From JBQCEE01 sp051960575 (GTDB lineage: Bacteria > Actinomycetota > Actinomycetes > Mycobacteriales > Jatrophihabitantaceae): DNA of 18,062 bases. The translations under genes were made by a program, and so were the position numbers. The DNA lies in assembly GCF_051960575.1 (NCBI RefSeq), contig NZ_JBQCEE010000191.1, forward strand, positions 1 to 18,062. The letters are read 5' to 3'. Below are positions 5,280 through 12,537 of this stretch, one piece after another. The notes below the pieces were generated by a model. The model did not search any database, had not been told where the DNA came from, and saw only the letters and a program-made list of their open reading frames with translations. Every line of letters starts with the position of its first letter. The first letter of the stretch is position 1.

Positions 5280-7426
5280 ACGCCACCACCACCGAACGGC
5301 CACCGGCCGGTCACGAACCGGCCGCGCCGACCCGCGTCGCCGGCGGCCTGCTCGACCCGGCCACGCTCTGGCGCTCGCTGCCCGACGCGCTGCGCAAGCT
5401 CGACCCGCGCACCCTGTGGCGCAACCCGGTCATGCTCATCGTCGAGCTCGGCGCGGTCTACACGACCGTGCTGGCGCTGACGTCGCCGTCGGCCTTCGCC
5501 TGGCTGATCGTCGTCTGGCTCTGGCTCACGGTCGTGTTCGCCAATCTCGCCGAGGCGGTGGCCGAGGGCCGCGGCAAGGCACAGGCCGACGCGCTGCGCC
5601 GGGCGAAGACCGACACCGTCGCGCGACGGCTCACCGCCGACGGCCGTGAGGAGCCGGTGCCCGCGCCGGAGCTGCAGCGCGGCGACCGCGTGGTCTGCGA
5701 GGCGGGCGACATCATCCCCGGTGACGGCGACGTCATCGAGGGCATCGCCAGCGTCGACGAGTCGGCGATCACCGGCGAGAGCGCGCCGGTTATCCGCGAG
5801 AGCGGTGGTGACCGCAACTCGGTCACCGGGGGCACGAAGGTGCTGAGCGACCGCATCGTCGTCGAGATCACCCAGCAGCCCGGGCAGAGCTTCATCGACC
5901 GCATGATCGCGCTCGTCGAGGGCGCGAGCCGGCAGAAGACGCCCAACGAGATCGCGCTCAACATCCTGCTGGCGTCGCTGACGATCATCTTCCTGCTCGC
6001 CACCGTGACCCTGCAGCCGATGGCGATCTTCGCCAAGGTCGGGCAGCCGGGCATCCCGAACTCGTCGGCGCTGGACAACCACGGCATCACCGGCATCGTG
6101 CTGGTGTCGCTGCTGGTCTGCCTCATCCCGACGACGATCGGCGCGCTGCTCTCGGCCATCGGCATCGCCGGCATGGACCGGCTGGTGCAGCGCAACGTGC
6201 TCGCCATGAGCGGTCGCGCGGTCGAGGCCGCCGGTGACGTGAACACGCTGCTGCTCGACAAGACCGGCACCATCCCGCTGGGCAACCGGCAGGCGAGCGA
6301 ACTCGTCCCGGTCGACGGCGTCACCGGTGACGCGCTGGCCGATGCGGCGCAACTGTCGTCCCTGGCCGACGAGACACCCGAGGGCCGCTCGGTGGTCGTG
6401 CTCGCGAAGACCGGGTTCGGCCTGCGCGAGCGGGCGCCGGGCGAGCTCACCCACGCGCAGTTCGTCGAGTTCACTGCGCAGACCCGCATGAGCGGTGTCG
6501 ACCTGTCCGCCTACGACGGCGAGCCGGCGCGGCAGATCCGCAAGGGTGCGGCCGCGGCGGTGTTCGGCTGGGTGCGCGAGGGCGGCGGTGACGTGCCGGG
6601 GGCGATCGGCACCGTCGTCGACGGCATCAGTGCCTCGGGCGGCACGCCGCTGGTCGTGGCCGACCGCGTCGAGGGGCGGCCCGCCCGGGTGCTCGGCGTG
6701 ATCCACCTCAAGGACATCGTCAAGGCGGGCATGCGCCAGCGCTTCGACGAGATGCGCCGCATGGGCATCCGCACGGTCATGATCACCGGTGACAACCCGC
6801 TCACCGCCAAGGCGATCGCGGACGAAGCCGGCGTCGACGACTTCCTGGCCGAGGCCAGACCGGAGGACAAGCTGGCGCTGATCAAGCGCGAGCAGGAGGG
6901 CGGCAAGCTCGTCGCGATGACCGGCGACGGCACCAACGACGCCCCGGCGCTCGCGCAGGCCGACGTCGGCGTCGCGATGAACACCGGCACGTCGGCCGCG
7001 AAGGAGGCCGGCAACATGGTCGACCTCGACAGCGACCCGACGAAGCTGATCGAGATCGTCGAGATCGGCAAGCAGCTGCTCATCACGCGCGGCGCGCTCA
7101 CCACGTTCTCGATCGCGAACGACGTCGCGAAGTACTTCGCGATCATCCCGGCGATGTTCGCGGCCGTGTACCCCGGCCTGGACAAGCTCAACATCATGCG
7201 GCTGCACTCGCCGCAGTCGGCGATCCTCTCGGCCGTCATCTTCAACGCGCTCATCATCGTCGCGCTCATCCCGCTGGCGCTGCGCGGCGTGCGGTACACG
7301 CCGTCGAGCGCCGGCGCGATGCTGCGCCGCAACCTCGCGATCTACGGCGTCGGTGGCATCGTCCTGCCGTTCCTCGGCATCAAGGTCATCGACCTGCTGA
7401 TCCAGTTCCTGCCCGGAGTCCGCTGA
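5276..7426 (+). CDS. kdpB: KdpB, catalytic P-type ATPase subunit of the Kdp K+ pump
   Basis: KdpB hydrolyses ATP to drive K+ uptake. Over 716 residues the P-type ATPase landmarks are present: actuator loop TGES (166-169), membrane motif CLIPTT (282-287), phosphorylation motif DKTGT with D328, the KGA nucleotide-site motif (K423), MITGDN (502-507) and hinge TGDGTNDAP (549-557). The protein is about 35 residues longer than E. coli KdpB because of a polar N-terminal extension before LDPRTLWRNPVM. S169 corresponds to the E. coli TGES serine (S162) whose phosphorylation inhibits the pump at high K+. One oddity is proline at 334, directly after DKTGTI, where the family nearly always has threonine. 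The ATG lies in the kdpA stop overlap, and kdpC begins one base after the stop. Confidence 0.97.
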   Translation: MNATTTERPPAGHEPAAPTRVAGGLLDPATLWRSLPDALRKLDPRTLWRNPVMLIVELGAVYTTVLALTSPSAFAWLIVVWLWLTVVFANLAEAVAEGRGKAQADALRRAKTDTVARRLTADGREEPVPAPELQRGDRVVCEAGDIIPGDGDVIEGIASVDESAITGESAPVIRESGGDRNSVTGGTKVLSDRIVVEITQQPGQSFIDRMIALVEGASRQKTPNEIALNILLASLTIIFLLATVTLQPMAIFAKVGQPGIPNSSALDNHGITGIVLVSLLVCLIPTTIGALLSAIGIAGMDRLVQRNVLAMSGRAVEAAGDVNTLLLDKTGTIPLGNRQASELVPVDGVTGDALADAAQLSSLADETPEGRSVVVLAKTGFGLRERAPGELTHAQFVEFTAQTRMSGVDLSAYDGEPARQIRKGAAAAVFGWVREGGGDVPGAIGTVVDGISASGGTPLVVADRVEGRPARVLGVIHLKDIVKAGMRQRFDEMRRMGIRTVMITGDNPLTAKAIADEAGVDDFLAEARPEDKLALIKREQEGGKLVAMTGDGTNDAPALAQADVGVAMNTGTSAAKEAGNMVDLDSDPTKLIEIVEIGKQLLITRGALTTFSIANDVAKYFAIIPAMFAAVYPGLDKLNIMRLHSPQSAILSAVIFNALIIVALIPLALRGVRYTPSSAGAMLRRNLAIYGVGGIVLPFLGIKVIDLLIQFLPGVR

Positions 7427-7427
7427 C

Positions 7428-8324
7428 ATGAACGTCGTCATCACCTGGCTGCGCACGACCTTCGCGTCGCTGCGACTGCTGCTCGTGCTCACCGTCGTGC
7501 TCGGCATCGCCTACCCGCTCGTCGTCACTGCGGTCGCGCAGGTGCCCGGCCTGCAGCACAAGGCCGACGGTTCGCTCGTGCGCCGCGACGGCAGGGTCGT
7601 GGGCTCGTCCCTGCTCGGCCAGTCGTTCACCGACGCCAAGGGCGACCCGCTGCCGCAGTACTTCCAGCCCCGCCCGTCCGCGGCCGGGGCCGGGTACGAC
7701 CCCACCGCGTCCGGTGCGAGCAACCTCGGTCCCGAGTCGATCGTCGACACGCTGCCCGACCCGTCGGTCAAGGACGACACCGGCAAGCAGTCGCTGCTCA
7801 CCCAGGTCTGCTCGCGCAGCCTCGCGATCGGGCGGTTCGACGGCGTCGACGGACGCCGCCCCTACTGCACGTCGACCGGTGTCGGCGCCGTGCTCGCGGT
7901 GTTCTGGTCGGGGCCGGGCTATCAGGGGCACGTCGTGCGTGCGGTGAGCGTGAACCAGGCCTGCCCGGCGACGCCGTTCCTCGCGACGTACCGCGGCGTG
8001 CGGGTCGAGTGCGCGCGGTTCGGCGCCGACTACTCGCGCGGCCAGATCGTGCCGGTGCGCGGTTCGGCGCCGGGCGCCCCGGCCGTGCCCGCGGACGCTG
8101 TCACGGCGTCCGCCTCGGGGCTCGATCCGGACATCAGCCCTGCGTACGCTCGCATCCAGGAGGCCCGGGTGGCGAAGGCGCGCGGCGTGACGGTGGCGCA
8201 GGTCGCGGCGCTCGTGTCGCGGTACACCGACGGTCGCGGCCTGGGCTTCATGGGCGAGTCGACCGTGGCGGTGCTGCCGCTGAACGTGGCGCTCGACCGG
8301 TCGTTCCCGGTGCCGAGCAGGTAG
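7428..8324 (+). CDS. kdpC: KdpC, accessory subunit of the Kdp ATPase, long form with a cysteine-containing insertion
   Basis: KdpC is anchored by one N-terminal helix (about 13-38) and projects its bulk outside the cytoplasmic membrane, where it stabilises the pump and may aid K+ delivery. Family segments are GSSLLGQSF, YFQPRPSAAGAGYDPTASGASNLGP, VTASASGLDPDISPAYA and GRGLGFMGE. At 298 residues it is about 100 longer than E. coli KdpC. The extra block (about 108-212) lies between the SNLGP and SGLDPDISP segments and has four cysteines (128, 147, 179, 195). I believe related long KdpC forms exist in other actinobacteria, but I could not check this. The start is ATG one base after kdpB, with GGAG at 7415-7418. 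kdpD follows after seven bases. Confidence 0.95.
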   Translation: MNVVITWLRTTFASLRLLLVLTVVLGIAYPLVVTAVAQVPGLQHKADGSLVRRDGRVVGSSLLGQSFTDAKGDPLPQYFQPRPSAAGAGYDPTASGASNLGPESIVDTLPDPSVKDDTGKQSLLTQVCSRSLAIGRFDGVDGRRPYCTSTGVGAVLAVFWSGPGYQGHVVRAVSVNQACPATPFLATYRGVRVECARFGADYSRGQIVPVRGSAPGAPAVPADAVTASASGLDPDISPAYARIQEARVAKARGVTVAQVAALVSRYTDGRGLGFMGESTVAVLPLNVALDRSFPVPSR

Positions 8325-8331
8325 GAGTGCG

Positions 8332-10956
8332 ATGACCGAGCGCGGTCAGCTGCGCGTCTACCTCGGCGCCGCGCCGGGCGTAGGCAAGACGTACGCGATG
8401 CTCGACGAGGGCCATCGCCGTGCCGCCCGCGGCACGGATGTCGTGGTGGCCTTCGTCGAGACGCACGGGCGCCTGCACACCGGCGAGCGGCTCGAGGGGC
8501 TCGAGGTGGTGCCGCGCCGCACGGTCGCGTACCGCGGCGCCGAGCTGACCGAGCTCGACCTACCGGCCGTGCTCGCGCGGCGGCCCGAGGTCGCGCTCGT
8601 CGACGAGCTCGCGCACACCAACGTGCCGGGCCTCGAGCACGAGAAGCGCTGGCAGGACATCGAGGCCCTGCTCGAGGCGGGCATCGACGTCATCAGCACC
8701 GTCAACGTGCAGCACCTCGAGTCGCTGAACGACGTCGTCGAGGCGATCACCGGGGCACGGCAGCGCGAGACCGTGCCCGACTCGGTCGTGCGCGCCGCCG
8801 AGCAGGTCGAGCTCGTCGACATGACGCCCGAGGCGCTGCGGCGGCGCATGGCCCACGGCAACATCTACCAGCCCGACAAGATCGACGCCGCGCTGTCGAA
8901 CTACTTCCGGCCCGGCAACCTCACCGCGCTGCGCGAGCTGGCCCTGCTGTGGCTGGCCGACCAGGTCGAGGAGGGGCTGCGGCGCTACCGCGAGCAGCAC
9001 GGCATCGCCGCGACGTGGGAGACGCGCGAACGGGTCGTCGTCGCGCTCACCGGCGGCCCCGAGGGCGACACGCTCATCCGCCGCGCCGCCCGCATCGCCG
9101 CGCGCACCGCGGCCGGTGACCTGCTGGCGGTGCACGTCACGCGCAGCGACGGGCTCGCCGGGTCGAGCGCGGCCGCGCTCGAGCAGCAGCGCCGGCTCGT
9201 CGAGTCGCTCGGCGGCAGCTACCACCTCGTCGTCGGCGACGACATCTCGACCGCCATCCTCGACTTCGCCCGTGCCAACCACGCGACCCAGGTGGTGATC
9301 GGCGCGAGCCGCCGCAGCGCGCTGCTGGCCGCGCTGCCGGGCACGGGCACCGGACTCGCGATCACCCGCGCGTCCGGCTCGATCGACGTGCACGTCGTCA
9401 GCCACGACTACGTCGGCCGCGGACGCAGCCTGCCCCGCCTGACGGGTGGGTTGAGCACCCGGCGACGGCTGCTCGGGGTGCTCGTCGCCGTCGTGCTCTT
9501 CGCCGTGCTGACGCCGGTGACCACGACGGTGCGCGAGCGGCTCAGCCTCGGCAGTGACCTGCTGCTGTACCTGCTGGCGGTCGTGATCGTGAGCCTCGTC
9601 GGCGGCTTCTACCCCGCAGTGGCGGCGGCGCTCGCGGCCAGCCTGCTGATCAACTGGTACCTCGTGCCGCCGATCCACCGCATCACGATCAGCGCGCCCG
9701 AGAACGCACTGGCGCTGTTCGTCTTCGTGCTCGTCGCCGCGATGGTGTCGCGCGTCGTCGACGCCGCCGCCCGCCGCGCGGCGCAGGCCGCGCGCACGAA
9801 CGCCGAGGCCGAGTCGCTGTCGACCCTCGCGGGCGACCTGCTGCGCGGCGAGCAGGCGATGCCGCTGCTGCTGTCGCGGGTGCTCGAGACCTTCGGCCTC
9901 ACGGCGGTGACGCTGCTGCGCCGCGACAGCGAGGCGCCGGCGAGCACGGCGCAGGACGGCACGGACGCCGGTCTGCGCGGCACCTGGACGGTGCTGGCGT
10001 GTGCGGGGGAGCAGCCGGTGGCGCGTCCGGAGGATGCGGACGCGGAGGTGCCGGTGGGCGACGACCTGGTGCTGGCGCTGCGTGGGCGGGCGCTCGCGGC
10101 CGCCGACCAGCGACTGCTCGCGGCCTTCGCCACGCAGATCGCCGTCGCCCACACCCAGCAGCAGCTGGCGGAGGCGGCGGCGGCCGCGGCCCCGCTGGCC
10201 GAGGCCGACCGCATCCGCTCGGCGCTGCTCAACGCGGTGAGCCACGACCTGCGCACCCCGATCGCGTCGGCGAAGGCCGCGGTCACGAGCCTGCGCGGGC
10301 GCGACGTGACCTGGAGCGACGACGACCGGCAGGTGCTGCTCGAGGCCGCCGACACCGCGCTCGACCAGCTCACCACCCTGGTCACCGACCTGCTCGACCT
10401 CTCACGCGTGCAGGCGGGGGTGCTGACGATGGCGGCGGTGCCGGTCGCCCTCGAGGACGTCGTGAGCCAGGCGCTCGGCTATGTCGCGGCCGACGCGGCC
10501 GGCGGCAGCGAGCGGCGGTTCGAGATCGACATCCCCGACGACGTGCCCGAGGTGATCGCCGACGCCGCGCTGCTCGAACGGGTCGTGGCGAACCTGCTCG
10601 ACAACGCCGACCGGTACGCACCACCGGGCACCCGGGTGCGGGTCGTCGCGGAGGAATTCGGCGACGTCGTCGAGCTGCGCGTCGTCGACCGCGGCCCGGG
10701 CATCCCCGACAGCGAGCGCGATGCGGTGTTCCGTCCGTTCCAGCGGCTCGTCGACCACACCGTCACGCGCGGCGCCGGCGTCGGGCTCGGGCTGGCGATC
10801 GCGCGCGAGTTCGTCCAGGCGATGCACGGACGCATCACGCTCGAGGACACGCCCGGCGGTGGCCTCACCGTCGTGGTGGCCCTGCCGCGCAGCACGGCCG
10901 TGCCGAGCGACGACCGGCGCGGCGAACCGCTCGACGCTGGAACGATGCGTCCGTGA
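8332..10956 (+). CDS. kdpD: KdpD, membrane sensor histidine kinase for K+ limitation
   Basis: KdpD senses K+ status and phosphorylates KdpE. Over 874 residues the order is: KdpD N-terminal domain with Walker A GAAPGVGKT (12-20) and Walker B VALVDE (88-93); USP-like domain (about 234-358); four membrane helices of the DUF4118 type (about 380-480); a GAF-like linker (about 490-620); HisKA with H638 in NAVSHDLRTP; and HATPase_c with N box LLDNADRY (from about 754), G1 DRGPGIP and G2 GVGLGLAIA. The length is close to E. coli KdpD (894). In E. coli the Walker-bearing N-domain has been linked to serine phosphorylation of KdpB, and its motifs are intact here. AGGAG at 8323-8327 precedes the ATG by four bases. 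The TGA overlaps the GTG of the second kdpE. Confidence 0.96.
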   Translation: MTERGQLRVYLGAAPGVGKTYAMLDEGHRRAARGTDVVVAFVETHGRLHTGERLEGLEVVPRRTVAYRGAELTELDLPAVLARRPEVALVDELAHTNVPGLEHEKRWQDIEALLEAGIDVISTVNVQHLESLNDVVEAITGARQRETVPDSVVRAAEQVELVDMTPEALRRRMAHGNIYQPDKIDAALSNYFRPGNLTALRELALLWLADQVEEGLRRYREQHGIAATWETRERVVVALTGGPEGDTLIRRAARIAARTAAGDLLAVHVTRSDGLAGSSAAALEQQRRLVESLGGSYHLVVGDDISTAILDFARANHATQVVIGASRRSALLAALPGTGTGLAITRASGSIDVHVVSHDYVGRGRSLPRLTGGLSTRRRLLGVLVAVVLFAVLTPVTTTVRERLSLGSDLLLYLLAVVIVSLVGGFYPAVAAALAASLLINWYLVPPIHRITISAPENALALFVFVLVAAMVSRVVDAAARRAAQAARTNAEAESLSTLAGDLLRGEQAMPLLLSRVLETFGLTAVTLLRRDSEAPASTAQDGTDAGLRGTWTVLACAGEQPVARPEDADAEVPVGDDLVLALRGRALAAADQRLLAAFATQIAVAHTQQQLAEAAAAAAPLAEADRIRSALLNAVSHDLRTPIASAKAAVTSLRGRDVTWSDDDRQVLLEAADTALDQLTTLVTDLLDLSRVQAGVLTMAAVPVALEDVVSQALGYVAADAAGGSERRFEIDIPDDVPEVIADAALLERVVANLLDNADRYAPPGTRVRVVAEEFGDVVELRVVDRGPGIPDSERDAVFRPFQRLVDHTVTRGAGVGLGLAIAREFVQAMHGRITLEDTPGGGLTVVVALPRSTAVPSDDRRGEPLDAGTMRP

Positions 10957-11666
10957 GCACGCCGCACCAGCCGACACCGGGGCACGTGCTCGTCGTCGAC
11001 GACGAGCCCAGCCTGCTGCGCTCGCTGACGATGAACCTCGCCGGACGCGGCTATCGGGTGACGACGGCGACGACCGGCGCCGCGGCGGTCGAGCTCGCCG
11101 CCGCCGCCCAACCCGACGCGGTGATCCTCGACCTCGGCCTGCCCGACCTCGACGGCGCCGAGGTGATCCGCCGCATCCGTGCGCGTACGGCGCACCTGCC
11201 GATCCTGGTGCTGTCGGCGCGGTCCGAGAGCCGCGAGAAGGTGACCGCGCTCGACCTCGGCGCCGACGACTACGTGACCAAGCCCTTCGACATGAACGAG
11301 CTGTTCGCGCGGCTGCGCGCGGCGACCCGGAAGGTCGTCGACGTCGAGACCCCGCTCGTGGCCCATCTCGGGCCGGTCACCGTCGACGTCGAGAACCGCA
11401 TCGTGCACCGCGATGACGGCGACGGGCCGACCGTGGTGCGGCTGACCCCGACCGAGTGGCGCATGCTCGAGGCGCTGTTGCGCCGCCCGGGCCGGCTGAT
11501 CACGCCGACCGACCTGCTCACCGCGGTGCGCGGCGCCCCCGACCACACCGAGAGCAGCTACCTGCGCATCTACATGCAGCAGCTGCGCCGCAAGCTCGAG
11601 GTCGACCCCTCACGTCCGCGCCATCTCATCACCGAACCGGGCCTCGGCTACCGCTACCAGCCGTGA
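10953..11666 (+). CDS. kdpE: KdpE-like OmpR-family response regulator (kdpD-coupled copy, kdpE2)
   Basis: A GTG at 10953 overlaps the kdpD stop (GTGA) and opens 237 codons. The receiver domain has VVDDE (D16, D17), phospho-acceptor D60 in ILDLGLPD and the lysine in DDYVTKPF. The C-terminal winged helix has LTPTEWRMLEALLRRP and ends LITEPGLGYRYQP. Coupling to kdpD makes it the expected cognate regulator. It is nonetheless the less canonical of the two KdpE proteins here. The usual VWGPxYGTETHYLRV stretch is replaced by VRGAPDHTESSYLRI, and the receiver has RARTAHLPILVLSAR in place of RGWSxVPIIVLSAR. It probably arose by duplication or separate acquisition. The 58 bases after it hold no clear terminator. 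Confidence 0.88.
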   Translation: MSTPHQPTPGHVLVVDDEPSLLRSLTMNLAGRGYRVTTATTGAAAVELAAAAQPDAVILDLGLPDLDGAEVIRRIRARTAHLPILVLSARSESREKVTALDLGADDYVTKPFDMNELFARLRAATRKVVDVETPLVAHLGPVTVDVENRIVHRDDGDGPTVVRLTPTEWRMLEALLRRPGRLITPTDLLTAVRGAPDHTESSYLRIYMQQLRRKLEVDPSRPRHLITEPGLGYRYQP

Positions 11667-11712
11667 GGACGACCGGTGAGCCGGCCAGGATGCGATCACG
11701 CCCACCCACCGC

Positions 11713-11718
11713 TACCGT
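11713..11718 (+). promoter_or_regulatory. Candidate -10 box (TACCGT) for a leaderless sulfotransferase mRNA
   Basis: TACCGT fits the actinobacterial TAnnnT -10 pattern and ends six bases before the ATG at 11725. Transcription would then start at or next to the start codon. There is no recognisable ribosome site upstream of that ATG, which is consistent with leaderless translation. A single degenerate hexamer is weak evidence, so this rests on its spacing. Confidence 0.35.
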
Positions 11719-11724
11719 CCGCCC

Positions 11725-12504
11725 ATGCCGGATGCCGATGCGGCGGATGCCCACGCGGCGGGTGACACCGCGGCTGGACGACCCCTTCGAGCGGCCGTCC
11801 GGCGGGCGGTGCCCCCGGTCGTCCGCTACCGGGTGCGCGGGTGGCTGCTCGACACCCCCGGGGTGTCCGAGGTCTTCTGCGCCGCCGACCCCTTCATCCG
11901 CACGTGGTCGCGCATCACGGCGCGCACGCAGATCGTCATCGACGGCTTCCCCCGTTCGGCGAACTCCTACGCCCGCGCGGCCTTCCTCGCGGCCAACCCC
12001 GGGGTGCTCGCCTCGACCCACCTGCACACGCACCGAGCCATCGAGCGCGCCGTCACGTTGGGTGTCCCGGCCCTCGTGCTGGTGCGCGACCCGCGGCCGG
12101 TGATCGCCTCGGCGATGCAATACACCCCCGAGGTGCCTGCGCTGGCCGGCCTCCGGGCGTGGCTGCGCTACTACGGGCCGATCACCGAACTGCTGGACAC
12201 AGTGGTGATCGCGGACTTCGCCGAGGTCACCACGGACATCGGTGCCGTCATCTGCCGCCTCAACGAACGGCACGGCACCTCGTTCGACCGCTACGAGCGC
12301 AGCGACGAGGCCGATCGCGCGCTCAACGACGAGATCGACACCTGGACGGCCGCCCAGGTCGGCCCCGACCGGCTGGCCGGCAGCATCGCCCACCCGAGCC
12401 CGCTGCGACGGTCGACGGGCGACGTCCTCGCCGGTCTCGACCGCCGCAGTGCAGCCGCGCTCGACCGCGCCGTCGAGCTCTACCGATCGCTCCCGCTGCA
12501 CTGA
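11725..12504 (+). CDS. Sulfotransferase-like P-loop protein
   Basis: The 259-residue protein looks like a PAPS-dependent sulfotransferase, an enzyme that moves sulfate from PAPS to a hydroxyl or amine. The 5'-phosphosulfate loop is visible as IDGFPRSANSYARAAF (72-87), and the 3'-phosphate loop as VLVRDPRPVIASAM (118-131). The first 30 residues are Ala/Asp/Arg-rich and probably disordered. The substrate cannot be predicted. No signal peptide or membrane segment is seen. It follows kdpE2 after 58 bases on the same strand but probably has its own start, because a TAnnnT box lies six bases before the ATG. There is no functional link to K+ transport. Some proteins of this group have lost catalysis, so it may act on an unknown acceptor or be a nucleotide-binding relative. 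Confidence 0.75.
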   Translation: MPDADAADAHAAGDTAAGRPLRAAVRRAVPPVVRYRVRGWLLDTPGVSEVFCAADPFIRTWSRITARTQIVIDGFPRSANSYARAAFLAANPGVLASTHLHTHRAIERAVTLGVPALVLVRDPRPVIASAMQYTPEVPALAGLRAWLRYYGPITELLDTVVIADFAEVTTDIGAVICRLNERHGTSFDRYERSDEADRALNDEIDTWTAAQVGPDRLAGSIAHPSPLRRSTGDVLAGLDRRSAAALDRAVELYRSLPLH

Positions 12505-12537
12505 CGTCAGCACGCCTCGGGCACGATGGAGCGGACC

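Noticed and set aside
6256..6288. KdpB as a pseudogene because of the altered DKTGT context
   Set aside because: The full-length frame and all other catalytic motifs are intact, so a single substitution does not justify this call.
5228..7507. 759-codon open frame on the minus strand opposite kdpB
   Set aside because: Same shadow pattern: composition dominated by Asp, Arg, Val, His and Gln, and fully antisense to an intact KdpB.
11667..11724. Possible intrinsic terminator after kdpE2
   Set aside because: No stable stem with a following T run was found in these 58 bases. Termination may be Rho-dependent or lie elsewhere.
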